From WHSW01 sp963828755 (GTDB lineage: Bacteria > Actinomycetota > Thermoleophilia > Solirubrobacterales > 70-9): 64,000 bases of DNA. The notes beneath the pieces are model-generated. The model was not told the DNA's origin, ran no database searches, and saw only the letters and a list, made by a program, of their open reading frames with translations. Each line of letters opens with the position of its first letter. Positions within the stretch are counted from its first letter, which is position 1. The translations under genes and the position numbers were made by a program. Location of the stretch: contig CAWHFY010000017.1 of NCBI GenBank assembly GCA_963828755.1, forward strand, positions 195,232-259,231, written 5' to 3'. This document shows positions 43,246 to 54,082 of the stretch, in pieces.

Positions 43246-43995
43246 CTACATCGGCCCCCGCGCGCCGCACCTCAACCACCTTCGCGAGGATCGAGACGGC
43301 GATCTCGCCCGCGGTTCGCGACCCGATCTGGATCCCGGCGGGCACGTCGATGCGGGCGAGCAGCCCATCGGCCACCCCGTCGGCGCGGAGCTCGTCGAGG
43401 ACGCCGGCGCCGCGCTTGGCGCTGGCGACCAGGCCGACATAGGGCAGCTCGGATTCCAGCCCGCGGCGCAGCGCGTGCAGCTCGTCGCGCCCGTGCGCGG
43501 CGACGATCACCGCGAGGTCCCCCCTTTGGGGCTCGGGGCCGTCGGCGCCCGCCGCGACCATCTCGAGCTCGAGCTCGGCGCCGATGCGCTGCAGCGCCGC
43601 GGCGATCGGCGTCTCGCCGACGACCAGCACCCGCGGCGCCGGCGGCGACGGCTCGAGAAAGACCTCGATCGCGCCGCCCGACAGGCACGGGTTGCGCACC
43701 GTCACGGCGCCGTCCTCGACCGCGACGCCCCCGTCGACACCGTGCTCCTCGCCGTCGGGAAGGATCCGCAGCAGGACCGGGTCGCCGCTGTCGAGCGCGA
43801 CCAGCGAGTACGCGCGCACGCTCTGCTCGGCGCAGACGCCGCCGACGAAGCCGTCGATCGTGCCGTCGGCGAGCACCAGCGCGACGCTCCCGGGCTCGAC
43901 GCTGGTCGGGCTCTGCGCCCGGACCACCGTCGCCGTCACGAACGGGATCCGAGCTGCGGCGAGCTCCTGCGATCGCCGCGAGAGCGCGGCGGGGA

Positions 43996-43999
<4 letters not shown>
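43226..43999 (-). CDS. XdhC/CoxI-family molybdenum cofactor insertion protein
   Basis: 257 residues. The N-terminal XdhC domain has TATVVRAQSPTSVEPGSVALV and DGFVGGVCAEQSV; the C-terminal Rossmann domain has VLVVGETPIAAAL and ends with TAGEIAVSILAKVVEVRR. XdhC-type chaperones bind the sulphurated molybdenum cofactor and pass it to the large subunit. The ATG overlaps the coxL stop by four bases. A second, longer family member is divergent at 50031. Confidence 0.88.
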
Positions 44000-46381
<2,382 letters not shown>

Positions 46382-46383
46382 GT

Positions 46384-46863
46384 TCAGGCCTCCTGTCTCG
46401 CGCCGGCCTCGTGCTCGGCGGCCCAGCGGACCGCGCTCACGATGTTCTTGTACCCGGTGCAACGGCAGATCGCTCCGGAGATCGCTGTCCGGATCTCCTC
46501 GTCGCTGGGATCGGGGTTCTCATCGAGGAGCGCCCGCGTGGTCATCAGCATCCCCGGGGTGCAGAAGCCGCACTGCAGCGCGTGGCGCTCATGAAAGCCC
46601 TGCTGGATCGGGTCGAGTCTGCCGTCGACCTCGAGCGACTCGACCGTGCGGATCTCGTGTCCGTCGCACATCGCGGCGAGCACCGTGCAGGACTTCACCG
46701 GCTGGCCGTCCATGAGCACCACGCAGGCTCCGCAGTTGGAGGTGTCGCATCCCCAGTGGGTGCCCTTGAGCCCGAGCGTGTCGCGGATGAAGTGGACGAG
46801 CAGTTGGCGATCCTCGATCTCCCGCGAGACCTGCTCGCCGTTGACGGTCATCGAAACGTTCAC
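46384..46863 (-). CDS. coxS: Carbon monoxide dehydrogenase small (2Fe-2S) subunit
   Basis: 159 residues. Two [2Fe-2S] clusters: plant-type C39-x4-C44-x2-C47-x11-C59 and the helical-domain C98-x2-C101-x31-C133-x-C135. The spacing is exactly that of molybdenum hydroxylase small subunits. It relays electrons from the Mo-Cu site in CoxL to FAD in CoxM. It lies six bases downstream of coxM in the canonical M-S-L order. Confidence 0.95.
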   Translation of the reverse strand: MNVSMTVNGEQVSREIEDRQLLVHFIRDTLGLKGTHWGCDTSNCGACVVLMDGQPVKSCTVLAAMCDGHEIRTVESLEVDGRLDPIQQGFHERHALQCGFCTPGMLMTTRALLDENPDPSDEEIRTAISGAICRCTGYKNIVSAVRWAAEHEAGARQEA

Positions 46864-46869
46864 GTTGCC

Positions 46870-47745
46870 CTAGGCCTCCTGTCCGACGGCGCGCGCGACC
46901 GAGCGGCGCAACGCGCGTTGGGTCAGCACCCCTGCGAGGTGACGCTTGTAATCGACCGGGCCGCGGCCGTCGGCACTGGGCGAGCAGTCCTCCGAGGCGA
47001 TGGCCCCCGCCTGTCTGAAGACCTCTTCCGAGGGTTGGCGTCCACGCAGCAACTCCTCCGCTCGGTTGAGGTGGATCGTCGTCAGCCCGACCGCGCTCAG
47101 CGCGATCCCGGCGTCGGCGATCGTCCCGCCGTCCATCCACACCGCCGTCGAGGCCGCGGCGATCGCCCAGTCCCCGGCGCGTCGCTCGACCTTCTCGTGC
47201 GCGCTCCCGGCGCCGGGGCGGACCGGCACTCGGACCTCGGTCAGCATCTCGCCGGTGCCGACCGCGGTCATGTAGGGGCCAACGTGGAAGTCCTCCATCG
47301 TCACCACGCGCTCACCCTCGGGGCCGCGGATCACGACGCTCGCCTTCGCCGCCGAGCAGACCGCCGAGAGGTCCTCGGCCGCGTCGGCCTGACACAGCGA
47401 GCCGCCGATCGTGCCGCGGTTGCGGACAACCGGGTCAGCGATCACGTCCTCGGCGTCGCGAAACAGCGGCAGGCGCTCGGCGAGCAGCTCGGAGCGCTGC
47501 AGATCGACGTGGCGGGTCAGAGCCCCGATCCTGATCTCGCCGTCGGCCTCCCGGATGTAGGCGAGCTCGGCGATCTCGTTGATGTCGATCAGGTGCTCGG
47601 GGTTGGCGAGCCGCAGTTTCATCATCGGGAGCAGGCTGTGGCCTCCGGCGACGATTCGCGCCTCGGGACCGCGCCGGGCGAGCGCCTCGAGCGCCCCGTC
47701 GATGGTCGTGGCGCGCTCGTACTCGAATGGGGCCGGGGTCTGCAA
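46870..47745 (-). CDS. coxM: Carbon monoxide dehydrogenase medium (FAD) subunit
   Basis: 291 residues. FAD pyrophosphate-binding motifs AGGHSLLPMMKLR (33-45) and TIGGSLCQADA (112-122) are those of CoxM. The C-terminal CO-dehydrogenase flavoprotein domain ends with KRHLAGVLTQRALRRS. It passes electrons from CoxS to the respiratory quinone pool. It starts 15 bases after the last of five small membrane-protein genes, which indicates co-transcription. Confidence 0.95.
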   Translation of the reverse strand: MQTPAPFEYERATTIDGALEALARRGPEARIVAGGHSLLPMMKLRLANPEHLIDINEIAELAYIREADGEIRIGALTRHVDLQRSELLAERLPLFRDAEDVIADPVVRNRGTIGGSLCQADAAEDLSAVCSAAKASVVIRGPEGERVVTMEDFHVGPYMTAVGTGEMLTEVRVPVRPGAGSAHEKVERRAGDWAIAAASTAVWMDGGTIADAGIALSAVGLTTIHLNRAEELLRGRQPSEEVFRQAGAIASEDCSPSADGRGPVDYKRHLAGVLTQRALRRSVARAVGQEA

Positions 47746-47760
47746 GCGACTCCTCTCAGT

Positions 47761-48369
47761 TCACGGTCGCTGGGCTGGAAGCCGCTTGCGCGGCGCGCCA
47801 ACGTCCTCGCGACGCTCGTACTGCTCCGGCGCGTCCGTGCCGATCACCGGCGAGCGCGGCAGGTTCTCGGGAGCCTCCTGGCGCACGTTCGGATACAGCA
47901 GCCGCGCGGCGAGGCTGCCGCCCTCGACGTTGCGCAGGACCTCCCCGGCGGGGCTGGCCGCGGCGATCGGCGCCTCGCGCCCGAGCCGGGCCAGCGTGAG
48001 CGTGCCGCGGGTATAGACCTCGCCGATTCGCGGCGGGTCGACGGCGCCGCTCTCGGGCACATCGCGCAGCCCGGCGGCCGCGGCGCCCGGATAGACGCTC
48101 TCGATCAGGCCCATCGCGTCGCTCAGGCCCGCCTTCTTCACCAGCAGGCCCTCGAGCAGGCCCACCCCCGCGTCGAGCTGTTGGTTGATCGAGCCGACGA
48201 TCTCGTTCACCGGCTCGCTCTTGGCGACGATCTCGCCGACGCCGACGATCACCTCGTCGAGCCCGGAGGCGATCCGGCGCAGCTCGACGATCGTCGAGAC
48301 GAGGTAGTAGACGAGCGCGAGCACGATCAGGAGGACCGCGACGAGCATGACCACCCCTGCCGCCGGCAT
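47761..48369 (-). CDS. Single-pass membrane protein, fifth of the cox-linked array
   Basis: 202 residues. An N-terminal transmembrane helix (VVMLVAVLLIVLALVYYLVSTIV) is followed by an amphipathic, probably coiled-coil region to about residue 90 and a Pro/Arg-rich tail of about 110 residues. The start follows the previous stop directly (TAG then ATG), and coxM begins 15 bases after its end. It shares the layout of the four smaller neighbours. No known family. A platform for CO dehydrogenase at the membrane is inference. Confidence 0.8.
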   Translation of the reverse strand: MPAAGVVMLVAVLLIVLALVYYLVSTIVELRRIASGLDEVIVGVGEIVAKSEPVNEIVGSINQQLDAGVGLLEGLLVKKAGLSDAMGLIESVYPGAAAAGLRDVPESGAVDPPRIGEVYTRGTLTLARLGREAPIAAASPAGEVLRNVEGGSLAARLLYPNVRQEAPENLPRSPVIGTDAPEQYERREDVGAPRKRLPAQRP

Positions 48370-48642
48370 CTAGCTCGCCTTCCCCTCGGCGTCGTCGACG
48401 ATCACATCGAGCGAGCCGCCGTAGGCCGCGACCCCGGCGACCGTCTGCTCGACCTGGTCCTTGGTCGTCAGCAGCAATGCCGCAGCATCGAGGTCCTTGG
48501 AGCCGGCGTCGGCGACCGCAGCGATCTCGTTCACGCTCGGGACGATCCCTCGCGCCGCCTCGAGCACTCCCCGCAGCAGGTAGACGACGACCGGCAGGAT
48601 GACGACCAGCAGGACGATGTCGCCGATCCACCAGAGGGTCAT
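48370..48642 (-). CDS. Small single-pass membrane protein, fourth of the array
   Basis: 90 residues: N-terminal transmembrane helix (IGDIVLLVVILPVVVYLL), then an amphipathic helical stretch with SVNEIAAVADAGSKDLDAAA and a short acidic end. It overlaps the previous gene by four bases (ATGA). Unrecognised; same design as its neighbours. Confidence 0.8.
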   Translation of the reverse strand: MTLWWIGDIVLLVVILPVVVYLLRGVLEAARGIVPSVNEIAAVADAGSKDLDAAALLLTTKDQVEQTVAGVAAYGGSLDVIVDDAEGKAS

Positions 48643-48914
48643 CGCGGCCTCCGCTCGGCGACCATCGCCGCCTTGCGCCCGATCCCCGGCAGCGCCGAGA
48701 GGATGATCTCGAACTGCGCGTTGATCGCCTTCACCGCCGGTTCGAGCGGCCGCAGGTGCTCGGCCTCGACCCCGCTGAGAGCGTCGGCGAGCGTCGCCAG
48801 ACCCTGCGAGATCGCGGTCAGCCCGGCGCGGACCCGGATCAGCGCGATCGCGAGCACCGCGACGACGACGACCGCGAGCAGGACGCTGAGGACGATGTAG
48901 GCGTCGGTGCTCAT
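48639..48914 (-). CDS. Small single-pass membrane protein, third of the array
   Basis: 91 residues. The transmembrane helix (IVLSVLLAVVVVAVLAIALI) is followed by regularly spaced hydrophobics (LTAISQGLATLADALSGVEA) and LEPAVKAINAQFEIILSALP, typical of a long amphipathic helix. Four-base overlaps on both sides. No known family. Confidence 0.8.
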   Translation of the reverse strand: MSTDAYIVLSVLLAVVVVAVLAIALIRVRAGLTAISQGLATLADALSGVEAEHLRPLEPAVKAINAQFEIILSALPGIGRKAAMVAERRPR

Positions 48915-49224
48915 GCGGCGGCCCCCTCGCTCTTCTCGTCGCCGGCGCCGAAGCCGTCGGTGAGCGCGTTCATGTAGCCGTCCTGGACGACGGCCTCGTC
49001 GACGATCTGGGCGAGCACCGGCGCGGTCGCCTCGAGCTCAGGGATGTGGGCGGTGTTCGCGCCGACCTTGCCGGCGGTCTCGAGCAGCCCCTCGACCGAG
49101 CGCTGGATCCGGGCACGTTCACCAACAGCATCGCCAGTAACCCGGCGACGACGAGCGCCGCGACGAGCCCGATGATCAGCGCGATCGTCCAGAAGCCGTG
49201 ACTGGAGAGCGCGACGATCGTCAT
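48911..49224 (-). CDS. Small single-pass membrane protein, second of the array, frame broken
   Basis: 104 residues if one missing base near 49117 is restored. Transmembrane helix (FWTIALIIGLVAALVVAGLLAMLLV), then ERARIQRSVEGLLETAGKVG and a helical region to DGFGAGDEKSEG. Overlaps both neighbours by four bases. Same architecture as the others in the array. Confidence 0.75.
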
Positions 49225-49481
49225 CTGCCGACCGCCGCCTTTCGCAGGGCCCGGGCCGAGTGCAGGATGCGCACGCCCGAGTCGTTGATCCGCGAGATGC
49301 CGTCGAGCCCGTCGGTCTGGCGGCGGACCACCTCAACCGCCTCGTCGGCCGTCTGCGCCTGCGTTGCGATCCTCCGGGAGAGCGCCACGATCGTGATCAC
49401 GATCGCCGCCGCGACGGCGATCACGACGACGCCGAGGACGATGCCGATCGTCCAGCCGGTGCTCGACGCAATCGTCAGCAA
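49221..49481 (-). CDS. Small single-pass membrane protein, first of the array
   Basis: 86 residues. Short periplasmic-side N-terminus, transmembrane helix (IGIVLGVVVIAVAAAIVITIVAL), then a basic amphipathic helix (RRIATQAQTADEAVEVVRRQ) ending ARALRKAAVGR. The stop overlaps the next start by four bases. A promoter-like pair lies about 80-110 bases upstream of its start. Confidence 0.8.
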   Translation of the reverse strand: MLTIASSTGWTIGIVLGVVVIAVAAAIVITIVALSRRIATQAQTADEAVEVVRRQTDGLDGISRINDSGVRILHSARALRKAAVGR

Positions 49482-49532
49482 CGAATCTCCTCAGACGCAC
49501 CCTGGCAGCGGGTCACCGCAATCCTTCCTCAT

Positions 49533-49556
49533 GGATCCCAACACTCGTCGGGATCC
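49533..49556. promoter_or_regulatory. Inverted repeat in the cox operon leader
   Basis: GGATCCC-N10-GGGATCC, a 7-bp perfect palindrome just downstream of the putative -10. It could be an operator or a leader hairpin. Confidence 0.45.
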
Positions 49557-49558
49557 GC

Positions 49559-49588
49559 ACATTATCCCAGACGGAAACCCTCGGCCAA
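49559..49588 (-). promoter_or_regulatory. Candidate promoter of the CO dehydrogenase operon
   Basis: On the minus strand, TTGGCC (49583-49588), 18-base spacer and TAATGT (49559-49564). It lies between the acidic-protein gene and the first membrane-protein gene of the array. Confidence 0.5.
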
Positions 49589-49604
49589 GTGGACTGGCGG
49601 CGGC

Positions 49605-49968
49605 TCAGGCCTCCTCGCCGGTCGACGCCGTCCCGATGTCCTTGAGGTCGGGCTCGGCGTCGTCCGGGATCTCGGCTCGGCCGTCGGACGTAGCGTCGGC
49701 GTCGTCGCCTGCCTCGAGATCCACCCCGCTCTCGGTCGCCGGCTCGTCGGACCCCGTCGTCCGACCGAGGACTTCGCTCTCGAGCTCTGGGTCGTCGTCG
49801 AGCATCTCCCGCGGGGCGTCGGATCCGCCGAGCTCGGCGGGGACCAACGCCCTCGGCGGCGCGAGCGCCCCACTCGCCCTTGTCCCGGGCCTCGGCCTCG
49901 TCCGGGGTCGTCCCGCCGCGCTGTTCGCTCGGCGGACGTGCACCCTGATCCTGGTCGCTCGCGGCCAT
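49605..49968 (-). CDS. Acidic, probably disordered protein, frame broken
   Basis: 120 residues after removing one extra base near 49870. It starts MAASDQDQGARPPSEQ and is then dominated by Asp, Glu, Ser and Gly (MLDDDPELESEVLG, LEAGDDADATSDGRAEIPDD). No fold or family recognised; no signal peptide. It is upstream of the membrane-protein array on the same strand and divergent from the second XdhC gene. Confidence 0.55.
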
Positions 49969-50030
49969 TGCCGTCCTCTCCGTCGAAGGCGGTGTCAGCG
50001 TGCGATTACCCTTACGACCGGAGAGCTAAC

Positions 50031-51161
50031 GTGAGCACGCTGCCGACCTCCGAGAGGATCGCCGCCGACTGGTTGCGCGACGGCAGGCGAGTCGTCGGCG
50101 CGACGCTGGTCGAGACGATCGGCTCCGCCCCACTCGACCCCGGGGCCCAGATGCTGATCGACGATCAGCTCAGGATCGAGGGGTCGGTCACCGGGGGCTG
50201 CGTCGAGGGAGCGCTCGTGGAGGAGGCTCAGCAGATCCTCGCCGGCTCGGCGCCCAAGGTGGTCACCTACGGGATCTCCGACGAGCAGGCGACCGGGGTC
50301 GGCCTGATGTGTGGCGGCACCGTCCGCGTCTTCGTCCACGAGAACCGCGTCGATGCGCTCGATGCGCTCGACGCGGTCGCCGAGGCCCGCGCCTTCGGCG
50401 AGCCGGTCGCGCTCGCGACCCTGCTCGAGGGCGCAAACGTCGGGACCAAGATGGCGATCCTCGCCGACCGGACGGTCGGCGGGCTCGGCGTCACCGAGCT
50501 CCTCGACCATTCCGTCCAGCGCGACGCGCGCGGCCAGCTCGACGAGGGCCTCTCGCGGATCCGCCGCTACGGCGACGACGGCGCCCTGATGGGCTCTGAG
50601 CTCGCCGTCTACATACAGGCGTTCTCGACCCGGCCGCGGATGGTGATCTTCGGGGCGATCGACTTCTCCGCCGAGATGGCGAAGCTGGCGAGCGAGGTCG
50701 GCTACGCGGTCACGATCTGCGACGCGCGCCGTCCGTTCGTCGAGAGCCCACGGTTCTCGGCGAGCGCGGAGGTGGTGGTCGACTGGCCCGACCGCTACCT
50801 CGAGGGCCAGCGGTTGAGCTCGCGCGACGTCGTCCTCGTCTTCACCCACGACCCGAAGTTCGACGAGCCGGCGCTGATCGAGGCGCTCGAGACCGACGCC
50901 GGCTTCATCGGCGCGCTCGGCAGCCGGCGCACCCAGGAGCGCCGCGTCGAGCGCCTGCGCGAACGCGGTCTCGACGAGGACGCGCTCGCCCGCATCCATG
51001 CCCCCTGTGGCCTGGATGTCGGTGCCCGAACCCCGGCCGAGACGGCGATCTCGATTCTCGCCGAGGTGATCGCCGTCCGCAGCGGGCGCGCCGGCGAGAG
51101 CCTGCGCGAGACAGAGGGGCCGATCCACCCGCAGACGGCCGCGGTCGACCCGTCCGGCTGA
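50031..51161 (+). CDS. XdhC-family protein (CoxF/CoxI type)
   Basis: 376 residues. N-terminal XdhC domain with GATLVETIGSAPLDPGAQML and the signature GSVTGGCVEGALVEEA, and C-terminal Rossmann domain (RPRMVIFGAIDFSAEMAKLA; GALGSRRTQERRVERL; ARTPAETAISILAEVIAVR). The family delivers sulphurated molybdenum cofactor. It is divergent from the cox operon, so two XdhC proteins serve one CO dehydrogenase, as in classical cox clusters. GTG start. Confidence 0.88.
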   Translation: MSTLPTSERIAADWLRDGRRVVGATLVETIGSAPLDPGAQMLIDDQLRIEGSVTGGCVEGALVEEAQQILAGSAPKVVTYGISDEQATGVGLMCGGTVRVFVHENRVDALDALDAVAEARAFGEPVALATLLEGANVGTKMAILADRTVGGLGVTELLDHSVQRDARGQLDEGLSRIRRYGDDGALMGSELAVYIQAFSTRPRMVIFGAIDFSAEMAKLASEVGYAVTICDARRPFVESPRFSASAEVVVDWPDRYLEGQRLSSRDVVLVFTHDPKFDEPALIEALETDAGFIGALGSRRTQERRVERLRERGLDEDALARIHAPCGLDVGARTPAETAISILAEVIAVRSGRAGESLRETEGPIHPQTAAVDPSG

Positions 51162-51216
51162 GAGCGGTCGAGCCGCGGCTGCGCCGGGGAGCGAACAGCC
51201 GGTTCGGCCGGGACGC

Positions 51217-51651
51217 TCAGCTCACGCAGCCGACGGTCTTCGTGAAGAAGATCAGCGGGAGGTCCGGCTTGGGCTTCGGGACCGGGCCGAACTCGTCGGC
51301 GTCGCGCTTGCGGAACATGAGGAACTCGCAGCCGGCGGGATTGGTCACCTTCCACCCGCGGCGAAGCTGGCCCTTGCGGATGAACTTGCGCGCCAGGCGC
51401 TTCGCTCGGTCGCAGCGGATCTCCGACGCCTTGACCTTCTCGCTGCCCCCGGCGCCGTTGCCCACGGTGCCACAGGATTCGAACGAGGCGCCGCTGCGAG
51501 CTCGGTCTGCCCCGGCACCCTGGGCGAACAGCATGCCGCTGCACAGAAGCGCCGCGATCGCGGCGACAGCGAGGTACCGCAGCGGGGCGCGCTGACGCGA
51601 GCGTCGCCGGGTGCATGGTGCGACGCTATCACCGCCGCGGGCGCTGGCCAA
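51217..51651 (-). CDS. Small secreted Cys-containing protein
   Basis: Up to 144 residues. A signal peptide (YLAVAAIAALLCSGMLFAQGAGA) precedes a mature part with the pattern CGTV...IRCDRAKRLARKFI...GWKVTNPAGCEF...VGC, two probable disulphides. Similar short secreted proteins are common in Thermoleophilia and have no known role. The start is unsure: TTG at 51651 is far upstream, whereas a TAGCGT hexamer 6 bases before an ATG at 51616 would fit a leaderless start but is out of frame by one base, so a sequence error is possible. Confidence 0.6.
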   Translation of the reverse strand: MASARGGDSVAPCTRRRSRQRAPLRYLAVAAIAALLCSGMLFAQGAGADRARSGASFESCGTVGNGAGGSEKVKASEIRCDRAKRLARKFIRKGQLRRGWKVTNPAGCEFLMFRKRDADEFGPVPKPKPDLPLIFFTKTVGCVS

Positions 51652-51715
51652 CGGCGCCGGTGCAGTCAGCGCCTAGCATCCCTCGGGAACCGGCCGCCGT
51701 GGCGGCCAGGGCACG

Positions 51716-52576
51716 ATGACGATCGCCGAAGTAAACGGAGTCCAGCTTCACTACGAGCGAAGCGGCGTCGGCGAGCCGCTCGTGCTCGTGCACGGATCGT
51801 GGGTGGACTGCCGCGTCTGGGACGGCGTCGCGCCCTTGCTGCGTGATTCGTTCGAGGTCGTCGTCTACGACCGCCGCGGGCACGGCCTCAGCACCTGCCC
51901 GCCCGGCCAGGGAAGCGTCCACGACGACGTCGATGACCTGGCGGCTCTGATCGACCTGCTCGGTGCCGAGCCCGCCCACGTCGCGGGGGCCTCCTTCGGG
52001 GGCTCGATCGCCCTCCGCCTCGCGGCCGGCCGGCCCGACGCGCTGCTCAGCATCGCGGTCCATGAACCGCCGCTGTTCGACCTGATCGATCGCCGGGCCC
52101 TCGAAGCATCCGAGCTGACCGAGCTCACCGAATTGCGCGCCCACCTCTCCGCGGTTGCGGCCCGGCTCGAGGCGGGCGATCTCGAGGGAGGGGCTCGGCT
52201 GTACTTCGACCGCGTCGCCCAATCGCCGGGCGGCTGGGCCGGGCTGGACCCCGCGCGCAGACGCGCCTTGGTCGAGAATGCCCCCACCTATCTCGACCAG
52301 TTCCGCGACCCCGACGCGCTGCGCATCGACCTCGGCGTCCTCGCCGCCTTCGACGGTCCGGCCCTCGTCACCCACGGGGGCGTTCGTCCGCCGTTCTTCA
52401 GGCGGATGGCCGAGATGGTGTCCGTGGCCTTGCCGGGGGCAAGTTGCGAGCTGATCCCCGGCACGGCGCACGACCCGCAGGTGACTCACCCCGGCCCCTA
52501 CGCTCGGGCGATCAAGGAGTTCGCGTCCCGACGCGCGCCCGACCTGAGCGCGACGTCCGCCAAGCGAACGCCGTGA
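51716..52576 (+). CDS. Alpha/beta hydrolase
   Basis: 286 residues. Oxyanion HGSW near residue 26, nucleophile elbow GASFGGS near 97-103 and C-terminal His in PGTAHDPQ. A soluble esterase, lactonase or C-C hydrolase; the substrate is unknown. The stop overlaps the start region of the methyltransferase gene (GTGATG), giving a tightly coupled pair, with the membrane-protein gene as third member. Confidence 0.82.
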   Translation: MTIAEVNGVQLHYERSGVGEPLVLVHGSWVDCRVWDGVAPLLRDSFEVVVYDRRGHGLSTCPPGQGSVHDDVDDLAALIDLLGAEPAHVAGASFGGSIALRLAAGRPDALLSIAVHEPPLFDLIDRRALEASELTELTELRAHLSAVAARLEAGDLEGGARLYFDRVAQSPGGWAGLDPARRRALVENAPTYLDQFRDPDALRIDLGVLAAFDGPALVTHGGVRPPFFRRMAEMVSVALPGASCELIPGTAHDPQVTHPGPYARAIKEFASRRAPDLSATSAKRTP

Positions 52577-53322
52577 TGGAGACGGGCGGACAGGCCTCGG
52601 GCCCGGCGGGCGCTCGCAAGGACCAGGCGCTCGGGCTCTTCGCGGGCCTGCCGCGTCGCTACGACGCGGCAGGGGCCGCGCTCAGCTTCGGCCAGGATCC
52701 TCGCTGGCGGAGGGCGATGGTCGCCCGGGTCGACGCCGAATCAAAGGACCGCGTGCTCGACGTCGCCACCGGAACCGGCATGGTCGCCGAGGCCCTCGTG
52801 CGCCGGTACGGCTGCCGGGTCGTCGGGCTCGACCAGAGCCCGGAGATGCTCGCCGGAGCGACGGCGAGGCTGCGCGCGAAGCCGGAGCTCGCAGCACGCA
52901 TCGAGGTGGTTCGCGGCGAGGCCGAGTCGCTGCCGTTTGCTGATGGTGAGTTCGACCACCTCACGTTCACATATCTGCTGCGCTACGTCGACGATCCCGC
53001 GGCGACCCTGCGCGAGCTCGCCCGTGTGGTCAGGCCCGGCGGGCGGATGGCCTCGCTCGAGTTCATGCTGCCGCCGAATCGAGCGGCGCGCGCCCTCTGG
53101 CACGTTTACGTCCGGCTCGGGCTGCCGGTCCTCGGCCGTCTGATCTCCCGGGATTGGTATGAGGTCGGCCGCTTCCTGGGACCGAGCATCACGACGTTCT
53201 ATCGGCGACTGCCGCTGCACCGGCAGCTGGAGTTCTGGCGAGCGGCCGGATTCGAGTCGGTGGAGGCGAGGGTGATGAGCTTGGGCGGCGGGGTCGTGAT
53301 CTGGGGGACGCGCGATGGGTGA
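52576..53322 (+). CDS. Class I methyltransferase (UbiE/MenG-like)
   Basis: 248 residues. SAM-binding motif VLDVATGTGMVAEALV near 60 and motif EAESLPFADGEFDHLTFTYLLRYV, then VVRPGGRMASLEFMLP, as in the UbiE/MenG quinone methyltransferases. RRYDAAGAALSFGQDPRWRR at the N-terminus is also typical. It may methylate a menaquinone precursor or a related lipid quinone. Start is ATG 52576 or GTG 52573. Confidence 0.8.
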   Translation: METGGQASGPAGARKDQALGLFAGLPRRYDAAGAALSFGQDPRWRRAMVARVDAESKDRVLDVATGTGMVAEALVRRYGCRVVGLDQSPEMLAGATARLRAKPELAARIEVVRGEAESLPFADGEFDHLTFTYLLRYVDDPAATLRELARVVRPGGRMASLEFMLPPNRAARALWHVYVRLGLPVLGRLISRDWYEVGRFLGPSITTFYRRLPLHRQLEFWRAAGFESVEARVMSLGGGVVIWGTRDG

Positions 53323-54082
53323 CCGCAGCGCGCCGACCGCGGACCGGTTCGATCGCCCCGCCTTCTACGCGCTGCGCGGCGGCGGCTGGCGCGACCTCGT
53401 CACCCTCCTGCATCCGCCGTACACCGCCTGGCACCTGTCGTATGTCGCGCTGGGCGCGGCGGCGGCGCCGGCGATTCACCTTGATCGGTTGCTGCCCACC
53501 CTTGCCGCGTTCTTCCTTGCGGTCGGCGTTGCCGCCCACGCCCTGGACGAGCTCAACGGGCACCCGCTACGAACTCGGCTCTCGGATCGGTCGCTGGTCG
53601 CACTCGCCGCCATCTCGCTGGTTGGCGCGATCGCGATCGGGATCGCCGGCGTGTTCATCTGCTCGCCGACGCTGGCGCCGTTCGTCCTCGTCGGTGGATT
53701 CCTCGTGGTCGCCTACAACCTCGAGTTGATGGGTGGCCGCTTCCACACGGACTTCTGGTTCGCCGCGGCGTGGGGCGCCTTCCCCGCGCTTACGTCGTGG
53801 TGGGTCAACACGCTCGAGCTCGACCACCCTGATGAGCTCGTCGCGGGGCTGGCGGTGGCGACTGGGTGCTTCGGCCTCAGCGTGGCGCAGCGGCGCCTCT
53901 CGTCGCCGGTCCGTGAGCTGCGCCGCAGAACCGCGTCGGTCGAAGGCGAGCAGCTTCTCGCCGACGGCACCGCGATCCCGCTGACGGTCGAGCGGCTCGC
54001 GCGACCGCTCGACGGAGCCCTGCGGGCGCTGTCCTGGGCGATCACCGCGCTCGCGGTCGGCCTGGTCGCGGTGAGGCTCTGA
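53315..54082 (+). CDS. Polytopic membrane protein, possibly UbiA-like
   Basis: 255 residues with about seven hydrophobic segments. The segment HPPYTAWHLSYVALGAAAAP and the polar loop HALDELNGHPLRTRLSDRSL recall UbiA prenyltransferases, but a clear NxxxDxxxD pair is not present. It overlaps the methyltransferase gene by eight bases, so a quinone or prenyl-lipid function is plausible by context. Its 3' end overlaps the convergent gene by 41 bases. Confidence 0.6.
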   Translation: MGDRSAPTADRFDRPAFYALRGGGWRDLVTLLHPPYTAWHLSYVALGAAAAPAIHLDRLLPTLAAFFLAVGVAAHALDELNGHPLRTRLSDRSLVALAAISLVGAIAIGIAGVFICSPTLAPFVLVGGFLVVAYNLELMGGRFHTDFWFAAAWGAFPALTSWWVNTLELDHPDELVAGLAVATGCFGLSVAQRRLSSPVRELRRRTASVEGEQLLADGTAIPLTVERLARPLDGALRALSWAITALAVGLVAVRL

